From positions 1 through 54,080 of the forward strand of contig DJDA01000111.1 of NCBI GenBank assembly GCA_002430835.1: a stretch of 54,080 nucleotides of DNA, in the 5' to 3' direction. Under the pieces are notes generated by a model. The model made no database searches and was not told where the DNA came from. It was given only the letters and a program-made list of their open reading frames with translations. Shown here piece by piece: positions 7,750-15,771 of the stretch; position 1 is the stretch's first letter; each line of letters starts with the position of its first letter. This DNA comes from Brevundimonas sp. UBA5936. GTDB lineage: Bacteria > Pseudomonadota > Alphaproteobacteria > Caulobacterales > Caulobacteraceae. A program made the translations under genes and the position numbers.

Positions 7750-8280
7750 GTGAAGCAGATTACCGACCTCTTCGACCGCCACGGCGAGAGCCGCTACGGC
7801 GAGCACGTCAATCAGCGCGAGCATATGCTGCAATGCGCCAAGCTGGCGGAAGACGCCGGAGACACCCCGGCCATGATCGCGGCGGCCCTTTTGCATGACG
7901 TGGGACAATTCCTTGAAGGCGCGGGCGATGCGGCTGAGGATCACGGCTACGACGCAGCTCATGAAAAGCTGGGTGAAGCCTTTCTATCTCAATGGTTTCC
8001 TGAAGCTGTGACAGCCCCGATCGCCTTGCACGTCGCCGCCAAACGCTATCTGTGCGCCGTTGAACCAGGCTATCTTGAAGCCCTGAGCGGCGCATCGGCG
8101 CTGAGCCTGAGTCTTCAGGGCGGACCGTTCAACAAGGCGGAATGCGCGGCCTTTGAGGCGCACCCGTTTTTCAGGGAGGCCCTGCGCCTGCGCCGCTATG
8201 ACGACCTAGGCAAGCAGCCCGGCGTTATTACGCCTGATGTCTCGCATTATATCGACATCATCCAGGCGGCGCTGAAATAG
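7750..8280 (+). CDS. PhnZ-like HD-domain phosphonate oxygenase
   Basis: 176 residues from a GTG start. The protein follows the TIGR03276 / PhnZ pattern: YGEHVNQREHMLQCAKLAE, then ALLHDVGQFL, ALHVAAKRYLCAV, LQGGPFN and LRRYDD. Candidate di-iron ligands are H25, H49, D50, H71, H94 and D151 or D152; K98 follows H94 at the spacing of the phosphonate-binding lysine in PhnZ as I remember it. PhnZ uses a mixed-valent di-iron centre and oxygen to cleave the C-P bond of 2-amino-1-hydroxyethylphosphonate. The spacing of Y16 to E18 seems one residue shorter than usual. No partner hydroxylase PhnY is seen, so the natural substrate may already carry a 1-hydroxyl. Confidence 0.78.
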   Translation: MKQITDLFDRHGESRYGEHVNQREHMLQCAKLAEDAGDTPAMIAAALLHDVGQFLEGAGDAAEDHGYDAAHEKLGEAFLSQWFPEAVTAPIALHVAAKRYLCAVEPGYLEALSGASALSLSLQGGPFNKAECAAFEAHPFFREALRLRRYDDLGKQPGVITPDVSHYIDIIQAALK

Positions 8281-8324
8281 CAATATGCATAGATCCGAAG
8301 TCGGACAACAATACTCATATATGC

Positions 8325-8347
8325 AAACATTCTAACCATGAATGTTT
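8325..8347. promoter_or_regulatory. AT-rich dyad upstream of the TonB receptor
   Basis: AAACATTC-N7-GAATGTTT, with perfect 8-base arms, 16 bases before operator 2. The region is strikingly AT-rich against the local background, so it may be part of the receptor promoter or a second regulator's site. It lacks the GC stem and T-run expected of a terminator. Confidence 0.35.
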
Positions 8348-8362
8348 TGTGTAGATCAAAGC

Positions 8363-8380
8363 AACTGGTTTACACCAGTT
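8363..8380. promoter_or_regulatory. HutC-type GntR operator 2 (TonB receptor)
   Basis: AACTGGTTTACACCAGTT: perfect 7-base arms around TTAC. It contains TGGTTTACACCA, which fits TGGTNTANACCA and the GTNTANAC core shared with the sites at 7634 and 13584. It lies about 104 bases before the receptor start codon. Confidence 0.65.
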
Positions 8381-8483
8381 TGGCTTGAGGCTACCCCGCC
8401 CTCGTCCGCCGATGCGGACGGGGGACGGCCCGAGAAGCGCCCTCTCCCAGCCAAAATTTCTGGACTCTGGGTGGGGATCACCA

Positions 8484-11321
8484 ATGTCGTTTCATTCCGC
8501 CGCCGTCGCATCACGCACGGCGAACCGCATCGCAGGCGTCAGCGCCCTAGCATTGACCTGGGCCGTTGCAGGCGCGGCGATCGCCGCCGCCTCTGAAGAA
8601 GACCAAGCCCAACCGACCGTCGTCGGCGAGGTGGTGGTGACTGGCCAACGCCTGGGCACCGCCAACGCCATCTCGGCCCAGCGTCGCGCCGACGGCGTAG
8701 TCAACGTCCTGTCGGCTGATGATATGGGCAAGCTGCCCGACGCCAACGTCGCCGACGCCCTGGCGCGCCTGCCGGGCGTCAACGTCATCGTCAACCAGAC
8801 GACGGGCGAAGGCGAATACGTCACCGTCCGGGGCTTCGCCGGCACCTTCAACGCCTATTCGATCAACGGCGTGCGCGTGGCTTTGACCGATACCGACAGC
8901 CGCAAGATGTCGATGACCGTCCTGCCGCCCAACGGTCTGCAGGCGATTTCCGTCTCCAAGACGCTGACGCCCGACATGGACGGCGACGCTATCGGCGGAT
9001 CGATCGACTTCCGCACGCCCAACGCCTTTGACTTCAACGCCCCGGTGGCGCGCCTGTTCGCCAGCTACGGCTTCAACGACCGCGCCAAGGATCAGGGCGA
9101 ATCCTCGGACAATTATTTGCTGCAGGCCGACTTCGGCCGCCGCCTGAAGGACGAGCGTTTCGGCGTCTTCGCCTCAATCAACTACGGCCGCTCGAACGGC
9201 GTCACCGAAGAGACCGAGAACGACGGCGAATGGGAGCCCTACATCTGGCGCAAGAACGCTGAAGAAGCGATCGACGAACGCTCCATGTACCTGCCGGGCA
9301 TCGACCTGGACTACCGCCGCAACGAACAGGAGCGGTATGGCGGCAACGTTTCCTTCGACTATCGCGGCGCCGATCACGATCTGTACCTGCGCGGCCAGTA
9401 CAACCGTTTCGAGCGCGCCTCGACCAATGACTGGACCGACTATCGCAGTCGCCCGACCATGCGTCTGGTACAGGTGAACGACGAAGACCGCAGCCTGTCA
9501 GCGCCTGAGAAAATGATCATCGGCCAGGACGCAAGCCTGGGCGCCGTCTACGGCTATACGACGGGCCAGATCGTCGATGCCGACGGCGACGGCCGCATCA
9601 CCGATGCGGACCGGACCCGGAAATCCTACTGGTCCCTGCACGGCCGCTCGGGCGTGTGGGATCCGCAGGCGTTCCAGTTCTCGCGCAACATGGACATTTC
9701 CGACGAGAACCAGACCCTGGCCACCGTCAACCTGGGCGGCGTCAGCCGGTTGAACGCGCTCGAGCTGAGTTACGACCTGAGCTACAGCTTCGGCGAGCGC
9801 GAAAACCCCGACAACTACTCCATCGGCTACAACTGCGACGCCTGCGCTGCGCCGTTGAACGAAACTGGCCTGCTGTGGTCGTCCTACGATGGACGCTTCC
9901 CCATGCCGCAACTGCCCGCCTTCGCCGCCCATGTTGAACGCGACCCGTCGCTGCTGCCGCTGGACGGCGCAGGCCACAGCCGTTCGCGTCAGAAGGACGA
10001 CCGCCTCGCCTTCAAGATCGACGCTCGCTACCGGGTCGATCGCGGCCCGCTGGAACAGATCCGCTTCGGCGCCAAATACCTGAAATCAGAACGTGAGTAC
10101 GACAGCACCCCGATCTGGGACGGCGACTTCTCCGGCACGGCGCTGGACGGCCAGTCCATGGCTGCCTCCGGCCTGATCGAACGCGAGGTCGATCGCATCC
10201 TGGGCGGCCGATACTACTATGGCGCCATCTTCAACCGCGAACGGGTGATCGCCGCCATCCGCGCGGCCGAGGCCGCCACCCCGTCCTCCATGTCCTATGA
10301 ACGCCTGAGCCAGGACGACAAACAGGGGCAGGAGACCATCTACGCCGCCTATGCCCTGGCGCAACTGCGCTGGGGCGACCTGCAGGTCATCGCGGGCGGC
10401 CGCTATGAACAGACCGACGTCAAGAACACCTTCTGGTCGGACGACGGCGACGCCAGCGGGTTCGATACCAGCGACGCAGACTACGGCGTCTTCCTGCCCA
10501 GTGTGACGGCGACCTGGCGTCCGAACGAGCAGTGGGTCTATCGCGCCGCCCTTTGGACCAGCTTCTCGCGGCCCGAGTACGGCTACATCTCGGGCGGGCA
10601 ATCGGTGACGCGCGATCCGGTGACGAACGAGATCCTGGCCATCAGCCGCGGCAACCCGGACCTGAAACCGGCGGAAGCGCTGAATCTGGACCTGTCGGCC
10701 GAGTTTTATCCTGACCGCAGCAGCGTCCTGTCGGCAGGCGTCTTCTACAAGAAGATCGACAACTTCATCTTCACCAACGGCAGCCAGGTCGACGCCACCA
10801 CGACCGAGGGCTTCATCGAAATCACCCAGCCCAAGAACGGCGACACCGCCGAAATCGCCGGGGTCGAGTTCAACTTCATCAAGAGCTTCGACGGCCTGGC
10901 CGCGCCGCTGGACGGCTTCGGCTTCGAGGGCAATCTGACCTTGCAGACCAGCGAGGGCGAGACGGGCCTGGACTATCGCAAGGGGCGCCCGATCTCCTTC
11001 GTCGGCGCGCCGGACCTGATGTACAACGCCTCGCTGACCTATCAGAAGTACGGCTTCGAAGCGCGCCTGTCCTACAACTATCAGGGCGAGTACATCGAGG
11101 ATCTGCGCGACAACGCCGTCGACAAATGGGTGCAGCCGACCAAGACGCTGGACTTCCACTCGCGCTACCACGTCAACGAGCAGCTGGCGGTCGATTTCGA
11201 CGTGCAGAACATTCTGGACGGCCACCGCTACTATACGACCAAGGGTGAAAGCCCCAGCTACATGAAGGACTATATGGAGCCGGGCCGGACCTTCCTGTTC
11301 CGCATGAGCTACAGCTACTGA
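8484..11321 (+). CDS. TonB-dependent receptor (TIGR01782 type)
   Basis: About 945 residues from ATG 8484. That start follows GGGG and gives a signal peptide ending near AAIAAASEE; the open frame extends 99 bases further upstream without a good ribosome site. A TonB-box-like VVGEVVVTGQR is followed by the plug domain at about 55-165 (LPDANVADALARLPGVNV, VRGFAGTFN, DGDAIGGSIDFRTPNAFD). The plug is typical of the Xanthomonas/Caulobacter TIGR01782 receptors. The 22-strand barrel ends in the aromatic FLFRMSYSY. It would import a substrate across the outer membrane. Its promoter carries a GntR-type operator, linking it to the phosphatase and transporter. Confidence 0.92.
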   Translation: MSFHSAAVASRTANRIAGVSALALTWAVAGAAIAAASEEDQAQPTVVGEVVVTGQRLGTANAISAQRRADGVVNVLSADDMGKLPDANVADALARLPGVNVIVNQTTGEGEYVTVRGFAGTFNAYSINGVRVALTDTDSRKMSMTVLPPNGLQAISVSKTLTPDMDGDAIGGSIDFRTPNAFDFNAPVARLFASYGFNDRAKDQGESSDNYLLQADFGRRLKDERFGVFASINYGRSNGVTEETENDGEWEPYIWRKNAEEAIDERSMYLPGIDLDYRRNEQERYGGNVSFDYRGADHDLYLRGQYNRFERASTNDWTDYRSRPTMRLVQVNDEDRSLSAPEKMIIGQDASLGAVYGYTTGQIVDADGDGRITDADRTRKSYWSLHGRSGVWDPQAFQFSRNMDISDENQTLATVNLGGVSRLNALELSYDLSYSFGERENPDNYSIGYNCDACAAPLNETGLLWSSYDGRFPMPQLPAFAAHVERDPSLLPLDGAGHSRSRQKDDRLAFKIDARYRVDRGPLEQIRFGAKYLKSEREYDSTPIWDGDFSGTALDGQSMAASGLIEREVDRILGGRYYYGAIFNRERVIAAIRAAEAATPSSMSYERLSQDDKQGQETIYAAYALAQLRWGDLQVIAGGRYEQTDVKNTFWSDDGDASGFDTSDADYGVFLPSVTATWRPNEQWVYRAALWTSFSRPEYGYISGGQSVTRDPVTNEILAISRGNPDLKPAEALNLDLSAEFYPDRSSVLSAGVFYKKIDNFIFTNGSQVDATTTEGFIEITQPKNGDTAEIAGVEFNFIKSFDGLAAPLDGFGFEGNLTLQTSEGETGLDYRKGRPISFVGAPDLMYNASLTYQKYGFEARLSYNYQGEYIEDLRDNAVDKWVQPTKTLDFHSRYHVNEQLAVDFDVQNILDGHRYYTTKGESPSYMKDYMEPGRTFLFRMSYSY

Positions 11322-11347
11322 GGCCATCAACAGTCCGATGCCCTGGC

Positions 11348-11378
11348 GGCGGCGATCCGAAAGGGTCGCCGCCGTTTT
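11348..11378 (+). terminator. Rho-independent terminator of the TonB receptor gene
   Basis: GGCGGCGA and TCGCCGCC form the outer stem, extended inwards to a GAAA tetraloop and followed by GTTTTCG. It starts 27 bases after the receptor stop codon. Confidence 0.8.
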
Positions 11379-11459
11379 CGTTACGGGCGGCGCAGAGGAT
11401 CGACGCCGGGACGCGAAGACGCGATAAGGCGTCAACGACTTCTCAGCCGACGAGCTTTC

Positions 11460-12227
11460 ATGTCCGCCGCCCCTGCGCCTGCCTGGTGGAATTCACCGAC
11501 CGAAACGCCTGCGGGCGATCGGGGCCGCTATCTGGTGGCCCGCGATCATATCGCCCGCCAGATCCACAGCGGCGCGCTGAAGCCAGGCGCCAAGCTGCCG
11601 TCGGAACGTCAGCTTCAGGATGGGCTGGGCGTAGCGCGCGGCACGATCCGCGAGGCCCTGTTCCAGCTGGAGTCCGAGGGGATGATCTTCCGCCGCGACC
11701 GCAGCGGCTGGTACGTCTCGCCCGAACCCGTGACCTATGATCCAACCCGCTGGGCCGGCTTCATGACCTATGTGTCTGAACAGGGCCGCCAGCCCGCGAC
11801 TGAGACTTTGTCGACCGCCTCTGTCGAAGCCCAGGACGGGGTCGCCAAGGCCATGGGCCTGCCGCTGGGCGCGTCGGTGCACCTGATCCGGCGACGCCGC
11901 CTGATCGACGGGCGACCGGTGCTGGTCGAACGCATCTATGTCGAGGCGGAGCGGGCGCCGGATCTGCTGGCGCATGATCTGGACGGCTCACTGACGCAGA
12001 TTCTCAAGAGCCGTTATCGGCTGGCGGTGACGCGCAACCGGGTCGAGATGCAGCCCTGCGCGCTTATCCAAGAAGAGGCTGAGGCTCTGGGCGTCAAGTC
12101 AGGCACGCCGGGCCTTCTGGTGATCCGCGCCAGCTTCGACGCGGCCGGGCGCATCGTCGAATACGACCACGAATACTGGCGTCACGACGCGCTGCGCGTG
12201 AAGGTCGATCTGGACGTCACGCCCTGA
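11460..12227 (+). CDS. GntR-family regulator, HutC subfamily (UTRA domain)
   Basis: 255 residues. The winged-helix domain is at about residues 22-90 (IARQIHSGALKPGAKLPSERQL, then GVARGTIREALFQLESEGMI). It is followed by a UTRA ligand-binding domain at about 105-250 (HLIRRRRLIDGRPVLVERIY, SRYRLAVTRNRVEM, LLVIRASFDAAGR, EYDHEYW). HutC-type regulators recognise GTNTANAC, and three palindromes with that core lie at the neighbouring genes but none lies in front of this gene. It is therefore the best candidate to repress the phosphatase, the PhnZ-like gene, the TonB receptor and the transporter. The effector is unknown; HutC members in phosphonate loci respond to phosphonates or their products. Confidence 0.92.
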   Translation: MSAAPAPAWWNSPTETPAGDRGRYLVARDHIARQIHSGALKPGAKLPSERQLQDGLGVARGTIREALFQLESEGMIFRRDRSGWYVSPEPVTYDPTRWAGFMTYVSEQGRQPATETLSTASVEAQDGVAKAMGLPLGASVHLIRRRRLIDGRPVLVERIYVEAERAPDLLAHDLDGSLTQILKSRYRLAVTRNRVEMQPCALIQEEAEALGVKSGTPGLLVIRASFDAAGRIVEYDHEYWRHDALRVKVDLDVTP

Positions 12228-12234
12228 CGTCCAG
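12210..12234. terminator. Hairpin between convergent gntR and MFS genes
   Basis: CTGGACGTCA and TGACGTCCAG form perfect 10-base arms around a CGCCC loop. It straddles the gntR stop and ends just before the transporter stop, so it could stop transcription from either side. There is no T-run. Confidence 0.5.
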
Positions 12235-12237
12235 CGT

Positions 12238-13554
12238 TCAAGATGCGGCGGCGTCCGGCGCGGCCTGTATCGTCGGCGACTGATGCTTCCGCCCCAGCTT
12301 GCGCCCGAAATAAAGCGCCGACGCCAGCGTCAGCACCAGGCTGGCTGTCGCTGAGGCGTAGGCCGCGCCGATGAAGAACTGCAGCCAATCCAGCTGTGGC
12401 GCCGCGAAGCTACGATAGAGCAACAGAACGACGCTGCCGATATAGCCTGACGCATCGGCCACATAGATCAGGAAGCCTGCCGTCCCGACCCTGCGCGTCG
12501 CCGCCAGCATCCGGTCGAACAGCATGGCGTTGAACGGGGTGTAGGCCATGTAGAGGCCCGCCCCGCTCAGGATCATCCACGTCAGCGCCGACACCAGCTC
12601 GGTCTGAAAGGCCAGGGTCGACAGACCGATCAGCGCCGCGCCCGCGATTACCACACCGTGCATCACCATCAGCGCGCGCCGGTTGTCGCGGATCAGGATC
12701 AGACTGCCCAGCACGATCAGCACGATGACCGCCACCGGCAGCTCGCTGGCGGCGAAGACGCCTGCCGCATCGCCATATCCGACCGCCTCCCAGACTTCGG
12801 CTGAGAAGTTGTCGCGGAAATCCCTAAAGGCGGTGAACAGCACATAGGCGGCGATCAGTGCGGCCAGTCCCAGCCCGTAATCGGCCAGGAAACGTCGCCG
12901 CTCATCCTGGTTCATCGGCGCGCGGCGCACACGTTCGCGCTCGTCGTCCGCGCTGGGGCCCGGCAGTTGCGCCAGCCCCCAGACCGAGATCAGCAACAAG
13001 GGCATGAAGACCGCACCCGCCGCCGCCGGCATCCACAGATCGCTGACGCCGGCCTGAAGCAGCAGCTTGCCGACCGCCTTCACCACGCCGGACGACAAGA
13101 TGAAGCTGGCGCACAACACAGCGCCCAGAACGTCGGACACGCGCCGCCCTTCCATATAGGCGAACACCAGCCCCCAGATCAGACCCAGCGGCAGGCCGTT
13201 GAAGAACAGAGCCGCCACATTCCACGGCGCCGGGATCAGGGCGAAAGCGACCAGCGCCAGCCATGAGGCGCCGATCAACATCAGGATGGCCCGGCCGCGT
13301 CCTTGACCGTCCGCCTCGGCGATCACCTTAACGCCGATCCACTTCGACAGGGCGTAACCGATGACCTGGGCGATCACGAGGGCGACCTTGTAGTCCAGTA
13401 CGAAGGCCCAGCCCTCTACCCCCTCGAACGTCGCCGCTGAGAACGGCTTGCGGAAGGCGTACATGGAGAAGTAGGCGCAGAACCCCGCCAGGCCCGCGAA
13501 GATCGAGAAACCGATCGGACCCGCACTCTTCAACTTTTGCGTCAGCGATTTCAC
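12238..13554 (-). CDS. DUF5690-family major facilitator transporter
   Basis: 438 residues with about 12 membrane helices, from a GTG start at 13554. The N-terminus carries the family-typical GFCAYFSMYAFRKPF, and YGLGLAALIAAYVLFTAFRDFRDNF begins the second half after a charged central loop (about residues 200-222). DUF5690 proteins are distant relatives of the organophosphate:phosphate antiporters, a relation I recall rather than see. A perfect 16-base GntR palindrome lies 27 bases upstream. Within the local regulon it would take the product of the outer-membrane step across the inner membrane. Confidence 0.85.
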   Translation of the reverse strand: MKSLTQKLKSAGPIGFSIFAGLAGFCAYFSMYAFRKPFSAATFEGVEGWAFVLDYKVALVIAQVIGYALSKWIGVKVIAEADGQGRGRAILMLIGASWLALVAFALIPAPWNVAALFFNGLPLGLIWGLVFAYMEGRRVSDVLGAVLCASFILSSGVVKAVGKLLLQAGVSDLWMPAAAGAVFMPLLLISVWGLAQLPGPSADDERERVRRAPMNQDERRRFLADYGLGLAALIAAYVLFTAFRDFRDNFSAEVWEAVGYGDAAGVFAASELPVAVIVLIVLGSLILIRDNRRALMVMHGVVIAGAALIGLSTLAFQTELVSALTWMILSGAGLYMAYTPFNAMLFDRMLAATRRVGTAGFLIYVADASGYIGSVVLLLYRSFAAPQLDWLQFFIGAAYASATASLVLTLASALYFGRKLGRKHQSPTIQAAPDAAAS

Positions 13555-13581
13555 GTCAGGCCCAATCTTCCCGCAAGAGAG

Positions 13582-13597
13582 ATTGGTCTAGACCAAT
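13582..13597. promoter_or_regulatory. HutC-type GntR operator 3 (DUF5690 transporter)
   Basis: ATTGGTCTAGACCAAT, a perfect 16-base palindrome with the GTCTAGAC core, 27 bases upstream of the transporter start. The inner 12 bases are identical to operator 1 at 7634. Confidence 0.8.
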
Positions 13598-13659
13598 TTT
13601 ACTTCAACTCAGTGACAACGCCATCCCGACTGTCCGTCGCACTTGGCGCCGACGCACAA

Positions 13660-13690
13660 GAAAAAAGCCCGACGCAGTGAGCATCGGGCT
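13660..13690 (-). terminator. Terminator of the 13.8 kb lipoprotein gene
   Basis: On the minus strand AGCCCGATGC pairs with GCGTCGGGCT around TCACT and is followed by a T-run (TTTTTT). It lies about 100 bases past the lipoprotein stop codon. Confidence 0.8.
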
Positions 13691-13790
13691 GAAAGTCGTT
13701 TGGTGATGGTGGGTGTCCTCGAAGAAAGAAGACCCTCTCTTGATCAACTGGTTTGGTTAACGCCGCATTAACGACGGTCGTCCCTTGAAT

Positions 13791-14561
13791 TCAGGCACTG
13801 GGATCAGGGAACCAAGTCGTCTGGCGCGCCGCGCCTGATAGCTGGCGTGTGACCCGCCATCCTTCTCCTGCCCGCTCGACGCGGTCAACGGGCGCACCAG
13901 GGCCTGGATAGTGGAAGATGCGCCCATCCACCTCAATATCGCTTGCCCGATCACCCACAACGGGAACGACAACGCCCCAGCGACCATGCGAATCCGCCAC
14001 GCCCTGGGCCGTGCCTCCTCCGGCCCGGACTGCGACTTTTCGACCAGGGTCGGCTCGGCCGGAGGCGATCAGACCGCGTCCGTCGCCGTCCAAGGCGTCC
14101 AGACTCGGTCCCGGCGTCAGGCGCAGGCTGGCGCCGCCGTCGGTCAACAAGGCGGCCAGACGCTCGCCTTCACCCACCACCAACAGACGTTGCGGTCCCG
14201 GCGTCGTCGCCTGCCCGATCTGGATCTCAGGCGTCAGAATCTGCCCGACCGCCGCTGGACCGACATGCAGCTCGAAACGTCCCTGCGCATCTGCGGCGGC
14301 GGCCACGGCAGAACCATCCGTGCCGCTGAGGATCACACGCGCGCCAGGTGCGGCTTCTCCTCGCACCAGGGCGCCTCCAGACGCCTGGGACAACACGCTG
14401 ATGATGCGCGGCGTCGCCATCCAGTCGCCGTCCTGCACTTCGGCGGCATCGGCTTCCGCATCGCTCTTGGGAGCGCCGCAAGCCGAAAGCGCTGTCGCCA
14501 GTCCCAGCGCCAGGCTCAAACTCAGTCGCAGGCCGATCCTTCGTTCCATCCTGTCCCGCAT
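13791..14561 (-). CDS. Lipoprotein with two Ig-like / regulatory-like repeats, function unknown
   Basis: 256 residues. The signal peptide ends in the lipobox LSAC (C28 or so). An in-frame ATG at 14549 (MERRIG) is an alternative start and also keeps the signal. Two similar segments can be seen: ARVILSGTDG..AQGRFELHVG at about 70-105, and RKVAVRAGGG..SHGRWGVVVP at about 175-205. Both resemble the beta-sandwich 'G.V..D..GRW....' repeats of bacterial Ig-like or carboxypeptidase-regulatory domains. It should be anchored in the envelope. I do not recognise a specific family. A strong terminator follows. Confidence 0.7.
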   Translation of the reverse strand: MRDRMERRIGLRLSLSLALGLATALSACGAPKSDAEADAAEVQDGDWMATPRIISVLSQASGGALVRGEAAPGARVILSGTDGSAVAAAADAQGRFELHVGPAAVGQILTPEIQIGQATTPGPQRLLVVGEGERLAALLTDGGASLRLTPGPSLDALDGDGRGLIASGRADPGRKVAVRAGGGTAQGVADSHGRWGVVVPVVGDRASDIEVDGRIFHYPGPGAPVDRVERAGEGWRVTRQLSGAARQTTWFPDPSA

Positions 14562-14680
14562 CGCTATAAGGCTGTCTGTCCAGATAGACGGCTCCGTTCG
14601 CTAGGCCCAGCCCCTTCGGCGCGGCCCGCTTGGCGCTCCCCGCCTGTCTTCACTTGCCGCCCGAGGTCACCAAAGGTTCC

Positions 14681-15286
14681 ATGTCCCTGCCCTCCGTCAA
14701 CATCGCCCCGTTCGAGGGCCAATCCGTCTGCCTGTTCTGCGGCTCTTCCGACGGGACCGATCCGCGTTACATCCAGGCGGCCGCGGAGTTCGGCAAGGCG
14801 ACGGCCGAAGCGGGTTGGCGCTTCGTCTATGGCGGCGGCGGCGTGGGCCTGATGGGCGCCTCGGCGCGTGCAGCGCATGAAGCGGGCGGTCGCGTCGTCG
14901 GCATCATGCCCGCCTTCCTGCGCAGCCGCGAACGCCTGTTCGACGATGTGGAGACGATCGTCGTCACCTCCATGCACGAACGCAAACAACTGATGTACGA
15001 CGAATCCGACGTCTTCGTCGTCGCGCCCGGCGGGGTCGGCACGCTGGAAGAGGTGGTTGAACTGCTGTCGTGGAAGCGGCTGGACCTGCACGCCAAGCCC
15101 GTCATCTTCTTGAATCTGGACGGTTTCTGGGACGGCTTCTTCACCTTGATCGAACACACGGTCGAAAAGGGCATGACGCCGGCCAGCTTCCTGGAGGCCT
15201 ATGTCAGCGTCGATTCGGTCGAGGCCGCGATCGAAGCCATGAAATCAGCTCAGGACACGCCCCACTTGCAACATGATCGTCGGTAA
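14681..15286 (+). CDS. LOG-family TIGR00730 Rossmann-fold protein
   Basis: 201 residues from ATG 14681, chosen because AAAGG precedes it; the frame is open 51 bases further up. The LOG/lysine-decarboxylase-like signature PGGVGTLEEVVELLSW is present, along with VCLFCGSSDG near the N-terminus and FVYGGGGVGLMGASARAAHEAGG, the nucleotide-binding glycine-rich segment. Characterised members are cytokinin-type N6-substituted nucleoside 5'-monophosphate phosphoribohydrolases, releasing the base from AMP-like nucleotides. The role in this organism is probably nucleotide salvage or housekeeping. Confidence 0.9.
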   Translation: MSLPSVNIAPFEGQSVCLFCGSSDGTDPRYIQAAAEFGKATAEAGWRFVYGGGGVGLMGASARAAHEAGGRVVGIMPAFLRSRERLFDDVETIVVTSMHERKQLMYDESDVFVVAPGGVGTLEEVVELLSWKRLDLHAKPVIFLNLDGFWDGFFTLIEHTVEKGMTPASFLEAYVSVDSVEAAIEAMKSAQDTPHLQHDRR

Positions 15287-15331
15287 GTAAACGTGCGTCA
15301 GTAACGCCGATCCGTCAGGCGAGAAGCTGGA

Positions 15332-15360
15332 TTGACAGTTTTCTTAAAAAACGGCCTATG
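15332..15360 (+). promoter_or_regulatory. Candidate promoter of the CC_3452-family gene
   Basis: TTGACA is followed 17 bases later by CCTATG, 42 bases before the start codon at 15402. The spacing is right for a housekeeping promoter; the -10 match is only partial. Confidence 0.4.
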
Positions 15361-15401
15361 GCGATGCTGGGCGTGCGCCCCACCCTTATCGGAGACTGTT
15401 C

Positions 15402-15695
15402 ATGCGTGCTCTTCTCGCCGCCGTCGCCCTGTTCGCGGCCGCCCCTGCCTTCGCCCAGGCCCCGGCCACCAGCGCCACCCTGGCTGACGCCGCCAAGGCC
15501 CCGACCGGCCGTGTGATCGTCGACGGCGCCACCTGGCGCTGCGAAGGCGACGCCTGCACCGCCACCGGCGGCTCCAACCAGCCCGCGACGCGCGCGTGCC
15601 GTCGCGTGGTCGCCAAGATCGGCCCGGTGACCAGCTTCTCCTACAAGGGCCAGGCCCTGAGCGCAGAAGAGATCGCCGCCTGCAACGCGGGCTGA
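15402..15695 (+). CDS. Small secreted CC_3452-family protein
   Basis: 97 residues with a clear signal peptide (MRALLAAVALFAAAPAFAQA). The mature part includes VDGATWRCEGDACTATGG, a conserved RACRRVVAKIGPVTSFSYKG and a final AACNAG. The four cysteines (WRCEGDAC, RAC, AACN) suggest two periplasmic disulfides. The pattern matches the Caulobacterales CC_3452 family, whose function is unknown. A TTGACA promoter and a GGAGA ribosome site precede it, and it is followed by a bidirectional terminator. Confidence 0.8.
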   Translation: MRALLAAVALFAAAPAFAQAPATSATLADAAKAPTGRVIVDGATWRCEGDACTATGGSNQPATRACRRVVAKIGPVTSFSYKGQALSAEEIAACNAG

Positions 15696-15716
15696 TCTCG
15701 ACTTCAGTCCTGAATG

Positions 15717-15752
15717 AAAAAGGCCGCCTTCATGACGAGGGCGGCCTTTCTT
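15717..15752. terminator. Bidirectional terminator between CC_3452-family gene and gltX
   Basis: AAGGCCGCC (15720-15728) pairs with GGCGGCCTT (15740-15748). A-run before and T-run after make it effective for both convergent genes. Confidence 0.85.
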
Positions 15753-15771
15753 CTATCCGTTAGGCGGACCG

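Noticed and set aside
10086..11435. 449-residue minus-strand frame
   Set aside because: Shadow of the TonB receptor gene; composition is Val/Gly/Arg-rich with no domains.
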